Below the pieces are notes generated by a model. The model saw nothing but the letters and a program-made list of their open reading frames with translations. It had not been told where the DNA came from and ran no database searches. This document shows, piece after piece, positions 17,195-26,022 of a stretch of 64,000 nucleotides of DNA (position 1 is the stretch's first letter; the number at the start of each line of letters is the position of its first letter). The DNA lies in contig NZ_JABMKZ010000022.1 in assembly GCF_013204855.1 (NCBI RefSeq), positions 1 to 64,000 on the forward strand, in the 5' to 3' direction. A program made the position numbers and the translations under genes. The stretch comes from Paenibacillus alba. GTDB lineage: Bacteria > Bacillota > Bacilli > Paenibacillales > NBRC-103111.

Positions 17195-17201
17195 TCAGAC
17201 A

Positions 17202-17532
17202 TCCCTTTCGGGGGGCAGCTTTTGAAACACCCCTTCGGGAGCTGTGTACGGGTCAGCCAGTACTAGCGGCTTCCTTAAAGGTAAAGCCTGCGATTATGCA
17301 GGCTTTATCCGCTTTTTTACCCAACAATCAAAAAAGCAGCGCAAATACCTGCATAATCACAGGAATTTGCCAACAAAAGGGCATTTCATGCGCAAAAGGA
17401 TGCACAATTGCAGGTTTTCCTCTGCCACAAAGTCACTTATCCCGCATAAGTTCGACAATGGAGGCGCTGGAAGTAAGTGGCATATACGTCCTGACATATA
17501 CCGCGGACAACAAAAAACACCTCCAAACACTA
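17202..17532. repeat. Copy B of the duplicated intergenic block
   Basis: Direct duplicate of 16716-17091, ending in the intact argS terminator. It contains the palindromic motifs CCTGCGATTATGCAGG (17287-17302), CCTGCATAATCACAGG (17348-17363) and TGCACAATTGCAGG (17401-17414), which also occur in copy A at 16850-16865, 16911-16926 and about 16963-16976. Confidence 0.8.
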
Positions 17533-17557
17533 TTTCCAGTGTTTGGAGGTGTTTTTC
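17511..17557. terminator. Bidirectional terminator downstream of argS
   Basis: CACCTCCAAACACT and AGTGTTTGGAGGTG form a perfect 14-bp stem flanked by A6 and T5, so it can stop transcription both ways. It ends 15 bp from the argS stop codon. Confidence 0.9.
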
Positions 17558-17570
17558 TAAGAACAGGGAG

Positions 17571-19244
17571 CTACATCCGCTCCGGAGCCGACACGCCCAC
17601 CACGCGAAGCGTGTTAGCCAAAGTCGTGCGCAGCGCGCCGAGCAGCGCGAAGCGCGCTTGCGTCAAGGCCACATCATCGCTGATGACGTAGTGGCCTCTG
17701 TAGTAGCTATGGAACTGGCTCGCCAGTTCATAGACATAACGAATGAGCCGGTGCGGCGCATACTGTTCCGCTGCGATGGCGATTTCTTCCGGAAGCTCGC
17801 CAATCTTGCGCAGCAAGTCGAACTCAGCTTCCGATGTGAGCTGGGTAAGATCTACTTGCTCCAGAGGCAGCACCTGAATGTTCTGTTCTTCCGCTTGGCG
17901 GAAGATGCTGCAAATCCGTGCATGGGCATACTGCACATAGAAGACAGGGTTCTCATTGGACTGAGCAACTGCTAAGTCCATGTCAAAATCCAAATGCGAA
18001 TCCATGCTGCGCATCGCGAAGAAATAACGAATCGGATCCACGCCAACTTCGTCCATGAGGTCTTCCATCGTAACCGCTTTGCCGGTACGCTTGGACATTT
18101 TCACCTTTTCCCCATTCTGGAACAAGCTCACCATTTGCGCAATCAGCACAACCAGACGATCAGATTCAAAGCCAAGCGCTGTCATGGCTGCCTTCATCCG
18201 CGGGATGTAGCCATGGTGATCTGCGCCCCAAATATTAATTAAGCGCTCGAAGCCGCGACCAAATTTGTTGCGGTGGTAGGCGATATCCGGAGTGAGATAG
18301 GTGAAGGAGCCGTCATTTTTAATTAACACGCGATTCTTGTCATCACCAAGCGGTGTGGTGTTCAGCCAAGTTGCGCCTTCTTCTTCATAGATGTGTCCAT
18401 TATCCCGCAGCTCTTGGAGCACAGGAGGAATGAGATTATCTTCATAAATCGACGTCTCGGAGAACCAGTTGTCGAAATGTACACCGAACCGGCCCAAGTC
18501 GCGTTTGATTTTGTCGAGTTCTTTGTTCAAGCCATAGGTACGGAAGTACGCGCGACGCTCATCGTCCGGCAAGCTAAGAAGGCGATCCCCTTCTTCAGCA
18601 GCAAGATCAGCGGCAAAGCCTTTGATGTCTTCTCCGAAGTAACCATCTTCCGGCATCTCCGCTTCTTGTCCAAGCGCCTGCAAATAACGCGCTTCAATCG
18701 ATTTCGCCAAGTTCACGACTTGGTTGCCCGCATCGTTGATATAATACTCGCGGGAAACCTCGTATCCAGCCAGATCAAGCACATTGCAGAGCACATCGCC
18801 AACAGCGGCGCCACGCGCATGTCCTAGATGCAAGGAACCCGTTGGATTCGCACTCACGAATTCGACCTGCACTTTCAGTCCTTGACCAACGTTCGATGCC
18901 CCGTAGCGCTCTCCCATCTCAAGAACATTCGCGATAACCGGGTACAAGTACACTTTGTTCATTTTAAAATTAATAAAACCAGGTCCGGCAATTTCGGCTT
19001 CTGCAATATTCGCTTTGTCCTTTTGCAGGCCCGCGATGATCTTCTCAGCAATCTGTCTCGGGTTTTGTTTGGCAATACGCGTCAACTGCATGGCAACATT
19101 CGTAGCAAAATCACCGTGCGTTTTTTCTTTCGGTACTTCAAGAATGATTTCCGGCAGTTGATCTGCTTCTACGATACCTGCTGCTAGAATAGCTTCTACA
19201 ATCGCTTCTTTTACGATAGCCTTAACTTCGTTTAGTACATCCAT
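17571..19244 (-). CDS. argS: Arginyl-tRNA synthetase
   Basis: 557 residues. Class I synthetase that charges tRNA-Arg. The N-terminal Arg-tRNA domain (to about 115) is followed by the HIGH-type motif HLGH in SANPTGSLHLGHARGA, the KMSKR motif (KVKMSKRTGK), and the C-terminal anticodon-binding DALR domain, ending in the usual ...VGVSAPERM. The DUF1934 gene lies 5 bp upstream, as argS-ywiB in B. subtilis (reverse order of transcription: DUF1934 first). Confidence 0.97.
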   Translation of the reverse strand: MDVLNEVKAIVKEAIVEAILAAGIVEADQLPEIILEVPKEKTHGDFATNVAMQLTRIAKQNPRQIAEKIIAGLQKDKANIAEAEIAGPGFINFKMNKVYLYPVIANVLEMGERYGASNVGQGLKVQVEFVSANPTGSLHLGHARGAAVGDVLCNVLDLAGYEVSREYYINDAGNQVVNLAKSIEARYLQALGQEAEMPEDGYFGEDIKGFAADLAAEEGDRLLSLPDDERRAYFRTYGLNKELDKIKRDLGRFGVHFDNWFSETSIYEDNLIPPVLQELRDNGHIYEEEGATWLNTTPLGDDKNRVLIKNDGSFTYLTPDIAYHRNKFGRGFERLINIWGADHHGYIPRMKAAMTALGFESDRLVVLIAQMVSLFQNGEKVKMSKRTGKAVTMEDLMDEVGVDPIRYFFAMRSMDSHLDFDMDLAVAQSNENPVFYVQYAHARICSIFRQAEEQNIQVLPLEQVDLTQLTSEAEFDLLRKIGELPEEIAIAAEQYAPHRLIRYVYELASQFHSYYRGHYVISDDVALTQARFALLGALRTTLANTLRVVGVSAPERM

Positions 19245-19249
19245 TCGTC

Positions 19250-19663
19250 TTACTCCTCCTGAATTAACAACTTAATCCTGTATGCCCCCGCATGAGCGCC
19301 TGATGCATATAAATCATAGCTCCATCTCGTGATGCCGATGCCTTGCTCAGCTTCGTCCGATTTCAGCTCATGTGTCTCAATTTCGAGTTCCAAACGTCCT
19401 TGTGGGGTTTGATAATAGCCGATCCGCTTCTCACCAGCCACAAACGTTTGCTCGGCTTGTACATCTCCTTGGCGAACGATGCGTATCAGATTCTCTTCCA
19501 GCTTGATCAGTGTCACCGTTCTTCCAAGCTCGTTCGGCTCTTCTTCATAGCGGATATACGTGTGATTGCCTTTGCGGTAGAGATCCCCTCGGGCTTTCTG
19601 CACCGTTGTCTCACTCCCGCTCCGACTCTCAATTCGAATGCGCACACGCGCTTTAGCCGTCAT
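19250..19663 (-). CDS. DUF1934 (YwiB-like) beta-barrel protein
   Basis: 137 residues with the DUF1934 pattern of alternating strands (ARVRIRIESRSGSETTVQKA, then YIRYEE, and LELEIETHELK). The family is a small calycin-like barrel of unknown role. It ends 5 bp before argS and is almost certainly co-transcribed with it, as in B. subtilis ywiB-argS. Confidence 0.85.
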   Translation of the reverse strand: MTAKARVRIRIESRSGSETTVQKARGDLYRKGNHTYIRYEEEPNELGRTVTLIKLEENLIRIVRQGDVQAEQTFVAGEKRIGYYQTPQGRLELEIETHELKSDEAEQGIGITRWSYDLYASGAHAGAYRIKLLIQEE

Positions 19664-19782
19664 GGTCCGTCATTCTCCTCTTCTGCAGATCCTCTTTGCA
19701 CCTTATGTCAAGATAAGGCAAGTTAGGTATTAGTTTATATGATAAGGTCGATGAATTCAATGATGGCAAGAAGAGATAAGCA

Positions 19783-19836
19783 AAAAGCCGCCAGCGCATT
19801 CCGTGGCAAACACAGATGGGCTGGCGGCTCTATCCT
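19783..19836 (-). terminator. Terminator after speE
   Basis: GAGCCGCCAGC and GCTGGCGGCT pair, followed by TTTTTG on the minus strand, just past the speE stop. Confidence 0.8.
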
Positions 19837-19842
19837 CTTTTG

Positions 19843-20670
19843 TTACTTAATCAAATCTTCAACAAATTTCGGCAATACGAATGCCGCTTTGTGTAGACGT
19901 GGTGTATAGTACTTCGTGGGGAATTCCGGAATCGCTGATTCTTCGACTTGAAGTGGATCGTGTTTTTTGCTGCCCATTGTGAACGTCCAAAGACCGCTTG
20001 GGTATGTAGGGATGTTCGCACTGTACACGCGCACGATCGGGAAGATTTCTTTCACATCACGGTTTACTGTTTGGATCAAGTCAGCTTTGAACCAAGGGTT
20101 GTCCGTTTGGGCAACGAAGATCCCGTCTTCTTTTAACGCTTCATAGATGCCTTGGTAGAAGCCTTTGGAGAATAGTTCGACAGCAGGACCTACCGGCTCA
20201 GTGGAATCGACCATGATAACGTCGTATGTGTTTTTGTGATCGTGAATGTGCATGTAGCCGTCGTTAACGATAACTTCTACGCGAGGGTTGTCCAATTCGC
20301 CGGCAATTGTTGGCAAATACTTTTTGGAATACTCGATAACTTTACCGTCAATATCAACCAGAACAGCCTTTTTCACTTTCGGGTGCTTCATGATTTCACG
20401 GATAACACCACCGTCACCGCCGCCAACAACAAGTACGGACTCTGGGTTCGGGTGAGTCACAAGCGCAGGGTGGGCAACCATTTCATGATAAACGAATTCG
20501 TCTCTTACCGTTGTCATGACCATGCCGTCCAGGGTCAGCATTGTTCCCCATTCTTCGGTTTCGATCATTGAAAGATCTTGGAAATCTGTTTGTTCTCTTA
20601 CATACGTTTCTTTTACTTTTGCCGTGATGCCGAAGCTATCCGTTTGTTTCTCTGTGTACCACAAATCCAT
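19843..20670 (-). CDS. speE: Spermidine synthase
   Basis: 275 residues from the ATG at 20670, behind AGAAGG with 7 nt spacing; the frame is open far upstream (to 20841) but nothing supports that start. The N-terminal MDLWYTEKQTDSFGITAKV and the motifs VVGGGDGGVIREI and DSTEPVGPA match B. subtilis SpeE closely. It transfers an aminopropyl group from decarboxylated SAM to putrescine. Divergent from the pbpG-like gene, as in B. subtilis. Confidence 0.96.
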   Translation of the reverse strand: MDLWYTEKQTDSFGITAKVKETYVREQTDFQDLSMIETEEWGTMLTLDGMVMTTVRDEFVYHEMVAHPALVTHPNPESVLVVGGGDGGVIREIMKHPKVKKAVLVDIDGKVIEYSKKYLPTIAGELDNPRVEVIVNDGYMHIHDHKNTYDVIMVDSTEPVGPAVELFSKGFYQGIYEALKEDGIFVAQTDNPWFKADLIQTVNRDVKEIFPIVRVYSANIPTYPSGLWTFTMGSKKHDPLQVEESAIPEFPTKYYTPRLHKAAFVLPKFVEDLIK

Positions 20671-20940
20671 GTTCATACCTTCTTTCGCGAGGCTATATTG
20701 GGATGAATAAATACTGATATTCGTTATCTCTAACAGTGTGCCACCAGTTGGAAAAGTCATGCGATGGGAGCTAACATTTCCTGTCCCTTTGTACCAAGGA
20801 TAACGACTTACACCGCCCATTTGGACGAGTACGTTTATCAAGGTTCTTCAACGCACAAATTGTATTATAGTTCATTACCCCCAAAATGCAATATTTTCCT
20901 AGGCTTTTTACACATTTCATAAAAAATATTTACAATTTGT

Positions 20941-20971
20941 TGAATACGGACTGCCATGCTTTTCCATACTG
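20941..20971 (+). promoter_or_regulatory. Sigma-G/sigma-F-like promoter of the pbpG-like gene
   Basis: -35 TGAATA (20941-20946), an 18-nt spacer and CATACTG (20965-20971), close to the forespore consensus TGAATA-N17/18-CATACTA. B. subtilis pbpG is forespore-expressed, so this fits its likely regulation. Confidence 0.6.
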
Positions 20972-21009
20972 GATAGTAAAGCCTTTGGGCACGCAGAAAG
21001 GGGGTAAGC

Positions 21010-23115
21010 ATGATGTCCGAAAACGAAAACAATCATCCGCCTTCTTCAGGCACGCCACAAAAACCTAAAAATAAAGAGATTCCTGCGTCGATGCGCTGGA
21101 TGCGGCGTATCAAGAAGCTGTTTTCCTTCTTCTTTACTTCCTGCATTATTATGCTCATCCTAGCGGCCGGCTTCTTCGTTTATTTACGCACCCAGACGCT
21201 GCCTGTTACCAAAATGCTGCAAACCTCCCAAATGTATGATACCCATGGCGAGCTGATTGACACCTTCTATTCCGGGCAAAATCGGCAGGTCGTTTCTCTC
21301 AAAGAAATTTCTCCCTATCTCATTAACGCGACACTTGCTGTGGAGGATCAGCATTTCTACGAACACTTCGGCGTGGATGTGAAAGCGGTCGCCCGTGCAG
21401 CTGTTGTCAATGTCCAAGCGATGGCGAAAGTCCAGGGGGCAGGCACGATTACTCAGCAATTGGCACGGAATTTATATTTAAATCATGATCGAACGTGGTC
21501 CCGCAAAATCAAAGAAACCGTCTACGCGGTTCATATGGAAATGCAGTTAAGCAAGGATGAAATTCTCGCCAATTATTTAAATCAGATCTATTACGGTCAT
21601 TCTACCTACGGGATTGAAACAGCTTCAGAGCTCTTTTTCGGCAAACATGCCAGTGAATTGACCTTGGCCGAAAGCGCCATGATCGCCGGGGTTCCGAAAG
21701 GTCCTCGCTATTATTCCCCCTATTATGATTTGAAAAATGCGATGGATCGCCAAAAAATTGTGCTGCAAACGATGGTGCGCAGCGGGTTCATCACGCAAGC
21801 AGCAGCCGACGCCGCAGGCAAGGAAAAGCTGAACATTCAACCGCTTACGAAAAAGAAGCCCGCTGCGGCACCTTATTTCCGTGATTATGTGCGGTCTCTG
21901 GCCACAGAGAAATTGGGCATATCGGAAGAACAATTTGACGAGGGCGGCATTCGCATTTACACAACATTGGATAAAAAAGCGCAAGCGATTGCCGAGAGTA
22001 CCGTCACCAAGCAGCTCGCTGATAAGCCGGATCTGCAAGCTGCGCTCGTCGCCATTGATCCGCGATCCGGGGAAATAAAGGCCATGGTCGGGGGTCGCGA
22101 CTATTCGGAGAATCAGTTCAATCGGGCCCTCTCGAATACAAGACAGCCAGGTTCCGCTTTTAAACCTATCGTCTACATGGTTGCACTCCAAAACGGCTAT
22201 ACGCCTGTCACACAGGTCAAAAGTGAGCCAACTGTGTTCACCTATGATGAAGGCCGCCAGAAGTATACGCCAAGGAACTTCAATGATCAGTACGTTAACG
22301 CGAATATTGATATGCGTCAGGCGATTTCCAAATCAGACAACATCTATGCGGTGCATACGATATTGGATGTTGGACCAGCGAAGGTCATCGACCTAGCCCG
22401 CAAATTAGGGATTGCTTCTCCGATGAAGCCATTGCCTTCGCTGGCGCTGGGCTCGTTCCCCGTAAGCCCGCTGGAAATGGCGTCCGCCTTCAGTACCATT
22501 GCGAATCAGGGCGTACATCAAGAGGCAACAGCCATCGTACGAATTGAGGATGCGAACGGGAAGGTCTTATATGAAGCGAAGCCGCAAGCCGAGCATGTGC
22601 TGGACCCTGCTGTCGCGTATGTGATGACGAATTTAATGGAGAGCGTATTCGAGGAGGGCGGAACAGGGAATCGGGTTGCCAGTACGATTAAGCGGCCGAT
22701 TGCCGGCAAAACCGGCACGACCGACACGGATGCTTGGCTGGTCGGCTTCACGCCAGAGCTTACGACGGCGGTGTGGGTCGGTTATGACAAGGACCGGGAT
22801 ATCTCTACTGTGGAATCCCATCTCGCCTCTCCGATTTTCGCTGAATTCACGGAACAAACATTGGACGCAATTCCACCGAAGCTGTTCCCTGTCCCAGAAG
22901 GCGTGAATAGCGTCTATATTGATCCAGTGAGCGGCAAGCTGTCGAATGAAGATTGCCCCAATTCTCATCTGGAAGCTTTCCTTGCCGGTACTGAGCCAAC
23001 TACCTATTGTACTGGAAAGCCTGCAAAGCCAGCGTCCAAAAATGACAATAAAAATACGCCAAAAGGCCAAAACAGCTCCTGGTGGAATGATCTCAAACGA
23101 TGGTGGAACGACTGA
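21010..23115 (+). CDS. Class A penicillin-binding protein (PbpG-like)
   Basis: 701 residues behind AAAGGGGG. A cytoplasmic N-terminus, one membrane anchor (about 37-58), a glycosyltransferase family 51 domain with catalytic E112 (VEDQHFYEHFG) and GAGTITQQLARN, and a transpeptidase domain with SxxK (GSAFKP), SxN (SKSDN) and KTG (GKTGTTDTDAW). It makes and crosslinks peptidoglycan. The gene is next to speE and ywhD as pbpG (ywhE) is in B. subtilis, and the forespore-type promoter suggests a role in the germ-cell wall. Confidence 0.93.
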   Translation: MMSENENNHPPSSGTPQKPKNKEIPASMRWMRRIKKLFSFFFTSCIIMLILAAGFFVYLRTQTLPVTKMLQTSQMYDTHGELIDTFYSGQNRQVVSLKEISPYLINATLAVEDQHFYEHFGVDVKAVARAAVVNVQAMAKVQGAGTITQQLARNLYLNHDRTWSRKIKETVYAVHMEMQLSKDEILANYLNQIYYGHSTYGIETASELFFGKHASELTLAESAMIAGVPKGPRYYSPYYDLKNAMDRQKIVLQTMVRSGFITQAAADAAGKEKLNIQPLTKKKPAAAPYFRDYVRSLATEKLGISEEQFDEGGIRIYTTLDKKAQAIAESTVTKQLADKPDLQAALVAIDPRSGEIKAMVGGRDYSENQFNRALSNTRQPGSAFKPIVYMVALQNGYTPVTQVKSEPTVFTYDEGRQKYTPRNFNDQYVNANIDMRQAISKSDNIYAVHTILDVGPAKVIDLARKLGIASPMKPLPSLALGSFPVSPLEMASAFSTIANQGVHQEATAIVRIEDANGKVLYEAKPQAEHVLDPAVAYVMTNLMESVFEEGGTGNRVASTIKRPIAGKTGTTDTDAWLVGFTPELTTAVWVGYDKDRDISTVESHLASPIFAEFTEQTLDAIPPKLFPVPEGVNSVYIDPVSGKLSNEDCPNSHLEAFLAGTEPTTYCTGKPAKPASKNDNKNTPKGQNSSWWNDLKRWWND

Positions 23116-23138
23116 TCCGCCGACTCGAATTAAACACA

Positions 23139-23178
23139 AAAAGGCAGAACTAAGCGCGTCTTAGTCTGCCTTTTTGCT
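23139..23178. terminator. Bidirectional terminator between pbpG-like and ywhD
   Basis: AAAAAGGCAGAACTAAG and CTTAGTCTGCCTTTTT pair around a short loop; both ends carry A/T runs, serving the convergent genes. Beyond it, two CTAGTATA-type boxes (about 23182 and 23210) repeat with no clear meaning. Confidence 0.8.
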
Positions 23179-23287
23179 GTCCTAGTATATGAGGTAACAT
23201 ACACTAGGGTCTAGTATACTCGGTTCACCATTGCGTAACAATGGATGACACATAATGTTCATATTCTCAAATAAGGCTTTTGTGTGA

Positions 23288-23779
23288 TCAAGAAAGGCTG
23301 TCTTTCAGGGACTGGTCCGAGCGATTCCACCATTCTTCATTGTGGGCGATGAGTTGTTTTTTCAGTGCTGCCTTCTCCCCGTCAGCCAGACCGTCAAGAA
23401 TGAATTTGCGTTTCATGGCACCGTCCATTTTGTTCACATGATCGGCTAGGATTTTCCAGCCGCGGCGTGCTTCTGTATCCACCAACATCTCGCAAGCAGC
23501 CATTCCCGCATAGTAGGCTCCTTCTTCTGTGCGATCCACCGCAACCCACACGATCCAGGCCTTACGGCCATTCGGTACATCTTCCTTGTTCGTCGAGAAC
23601 TTGATCCCTTTTTCGATTTTGCTCTTCGCATGAAGGGTACCTTCATCCAAGTAAGCCTCGTCCCCATCAATAATGACACCCGACACATTGCTCAGATCGA
23701 TCGCTCCGGCACCAAAGCCTTTATGATTCACTTTGGAGCTTACTATATTTAAGGCCAGCTTCTTTTTATCCGCTTCCAT
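23288..23779 (-). CDS. ywhD: YwhD family protein
   Basis: 163 residues from ATG at 23779 (GGAAGG seven bases upstream). Matches the YwhD family, including the opening LNIVSSKVNHKGFGAGAIDL and the ARRGWKILADHVNKMDGAMK stretch. Function is unknown. In B. subtilis ywhD is next to pbpG (ywhE) and speE, as here. Confidence 0.85.
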   Translation of the reverse strand: MEADKKKLALNIVSSKVNHKGFGAGAIDLSNVSGVIIDGDEAYLDEGTLHAKSKIEKGIKFSTNKEDVPNGRKAWIVWVAVDRTEEGAYYAGMAACEMLVDTEARRGWKILADHVNKMDGAMKRKFILDGLADGEKAALKKQLIAHNEEWWNRSDQSLKDSLS

Positions 23780-23859
23780 AAGGGCACCTTCCACTCTTCG
23801 TAATAAAATGACACTTCTTCGTTATTGTTATTGTAGCGAAAGTCCACCTCCAGAACAAG

Positions 23860-23916
23860 GGCAGGATCGAAAGCATCACTTGAATTGCTCCTTTCGATAC
23901 CCTGTCCTGCAATTCT
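23860..23916. repeat. Inverted repeat in the ywhD / M1 peptidase divergent gap
   Basis: GCAGGATCGAAAG and CTTTCGATACCCTGTCCTGC pair imperfectly over about 55 bp. It could be part of a leader or a regulator site. Confidence 0.4.
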
Positions 23917-23991
23917 TTTCCACTCGCAGAAATATTCCCTAGGTTGTCTACATATACATGCTGTAGATGCTTGTTAGGCGGGGTGAATTTC

Positions 23992-25992
23992 ATGAGTGTT
24001 GTATTCAAAAACCGCAAGGTACAATGGTTCGTTGTCATGCTCCTTGCAGCAGGCACGGTCTTGCTGTCTGAAGCTTTGCTCCCATCCGCAAATAGACTGA
24101 CGATTCCGGTCGTCTCTAAGGATGAATCGTCTGCTCCGGCGCCGGACATGCAGCCTGCAGACAACGGCAAAGCGCCGGATAAGCAAACACAGGCACCGCT
24201 AAGCTATCGCATTGCCGAGTATCACATGAACGTTGCCTATACACCTGAGACGCAGCAGCTTCAAGGGCAGCAAACCGTGACGTGGGAAAATCCGGGATCC
24301 GTTCCTGTACAAGAGCTTTACCTTCATCTCTATCCGAATGCTTTCGCGTCCAAAAAAACGACGTTTATGCGCGAATCCGGCGGGAAGCTGCGTCAAGATG
24401 AAGCCCGGATAGGCAGTACCGGCAGTATGGACTTGCTATCTGTGAAAACAATTGACGGTGAGGACCTCAGCACTCGAATGACGTTTGTGCAGCCAGATGA
24501 CGGCAACAAGGATGATCATACCTTGCTGAAAATTCCGCTGCCTAAGCCTGTGGGAGCCGGTGAGCAAGTCACGATCAAGACAGAATTTCTGGTCAAGCTG
24601 CCTGCCGCTTTCGCGAGAATGGGGTACGTAGATGACTTCGTCATGGCTGGGCAATGGTTCCCTAAAGTAGCGGCGTATGAGCGGGCAGGCACGAGGGGAC
24701 GCACAGAGCCTGGGTGGAATCTCCACCAATATCATGGAAACTCCGAATTTTATGCGGATTTTGGCATGTATGACGTGAAAATCCAAGTCCCTTCGAACTA
24801 CACGGTGGCAGCAACCGGTTTCCCCGTTAAACCAGCCGTGACGGATAACGGCATCAAGACGTATCAGTTCTATGCGGATGATGTCCATGATTTCGCTTGG
24901 TCGGCTTCGCCTCACTTCGTGTATGTCGAAGAGCCTTTCTCTACCCCGCAGATCCCGGGAGTGAAGATTAAACTCTATCTCGATCCTAACCATCAAGATT
25001 TGAAAGATCGTTATATGGCCGCTGCCAAAAAAGCCCTGTCCCGCTACAGCCAGTGGTATGGATCGTATCCTTACTCCACTTTGTCTATTGTTGTCCCGCC
25101 TCCGGGCGGCAACGGCGCCGGCGGCATGGAATACCCGACTTTGGTTACCGCATGGGGAGCTGCTGACAAAACGCCGGATCTGGAGCTGGAACGCGTCGTT
25201 GTCCATGAAATTGGACACCAATTCTTCTATGGTCTCGTCGCCAGCAACGAGTTCGAAGAGGCATGGCTGGACGAAGGCTTCACTTCTTATATCGAAGATA
25301 AAGTCATGGAAGCTGATTATGGCGTGTCTCCCAACTTGCCAGTGGAATCCAGCTATATTACATCGCCTAATGCACTGAAACAGAACGCGTGGGATTATAC
25401 CGGACATGACCAATATGCGGAGAATGTCTATACACGAGCCAAACTTGTGCTCAAAGCCATCGAGAAGCAAGTCGGCGCCAAAACGATGGATCGCATCATG
25501 CGAGCCTACTTCCAGAAATGGGAATTCAAGCACCCTGCGACGAAGGACTTTCAGAATGTCGTGGAAGAAATAACCAAGGCGAAGTGGGATGATTTCTTCA
25601 ACGAATATGTCTACGGCGCCATGATGATGGATTACACCGTCGAGGGCATCCGCGTGAAATCGGTAGGTACGAAAGAAGCCGTTTCCTATGAGAGCACCGT
25701 CCTCATCTCCAAAAAAGGCGGCAATTCGCCGGAGGTGCCGATTCATTTCCATTTCGCAGACGGCACAGCACTGGATAAAACATGGGACGGCAAAGAAAGC
25801 CGGATCGAATTTAAATTCACCCACACGACACCGATAGACTGGGTTCGCATTGATCCCAATTACTCGCTCATCTTGGAAAACAAACACATTAACAATTATA
25901 TGCAAACCGAAGTGAGCACGAAGTGGAAAATTCGCTGGAATCTCGGTATTATTCAATTCCTGCAAACGATATTCGGCTGGGTTTCCTGGTAG
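23992..25992 (+). CDS. M1 family zinc metallopeptidase, secreted or anchored
   Basis: 666 residues from ATG at 23992 behind AGGCGGGG. An N-terminal hydrophobic segment (about 8-28) acts as signal or anchor, so the enzyme is outside the cell. The zinc motif is HEIGH (405-409) with E428 as third ligand (WLDEGF), and GGMEYP stands where M1 aminopeptidases have GAMEN. N-terminal half is a beta-sandwich. Probably an aminopeptidase; the natural substrate is unknown. The downstream membrane protein starts 30 bp later and is likely in the same operon. Confidence 0.88.
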   Translation: MSVVFKNRKVQWFVVMLLAAGTVLLSEALLPSANRLTIPVVSKDESSAPAPDMQPADNGKAPDKQTQAPLSYRIAEYHMNVAYTPETQQLQGQQTVTWENPGSVPVQELYLHLYPNAFASKKTTFMRESGGKLRQDEARIGSTGSMDLLSVKTIDGEDLSTRMTFVQPDDGNKDDHTLLKIPLPKPVGAGEQVTIKTEFLVKLPAAFARMGYVDDFVMAGQWFPKVAAYERAGTRGRTEPGWNLHQYHGNSEFYADFGMYDVKIQVPSNYTVAATGFPVKPAVTDNGIKTYQFYADDVHDFAWSASPHFVYVEEPFSTPQIPGVKIKLYLDPNHQDLKDRYMAAAKKALSRYSQWYGSYPYSTLSIVVPPPGGNGAGGMEYPTLVTAWGAADKTPDLELERVVVHEIGHQFFYGLVASNEFEEAWLDEGFTSYIEDKVMEADYGVSPNLPVESSYITSPNALKQNAWDYTGHDQYAENVYTRAKLVLKAIEKQVGAKTMDRIMRAYFQKWEFKHPATKDFQNVVEEITKAKWDDFFNEYVYGAMMMDYTVEGIRVKSVGTKEAVSYESTVLISKKGGNSPEVPIHFHFADGTALDKTWDGKESRIEFKFTHTTPIDWVRIDPNYSLILENKHINNYMQTEVSTKWKIRWNLGIIQFLQTIFGWVSW

Positions 25993-26022
25993 GGTTAAGC
26001 AAAACTCGAAGGAGGGACTTTC

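Noticed and set aside
16762..17975. Open frames across the duplicated block, with Cys-x-x-Ala-Gly-Phe repeats
   Set aside because: They arise from palindromic DNA repeats that read alike in several frames and on both strands. The second also runs into argS antisense.
20671..20841. Longer speE with 57 extra N-terminal residues
   Set aside because: The extension has no ribosome site and MDLWYTEKQ at 20670 aligns with the known SpeE start.
24436..25965. 509-codon open frame on the minus strand
   Set aside because: It is antisense to the M1 peptidase, whose HEIGH motif and signal segment are clear. The antisense protein has no recognisable domain, and its length follows from codon bias.
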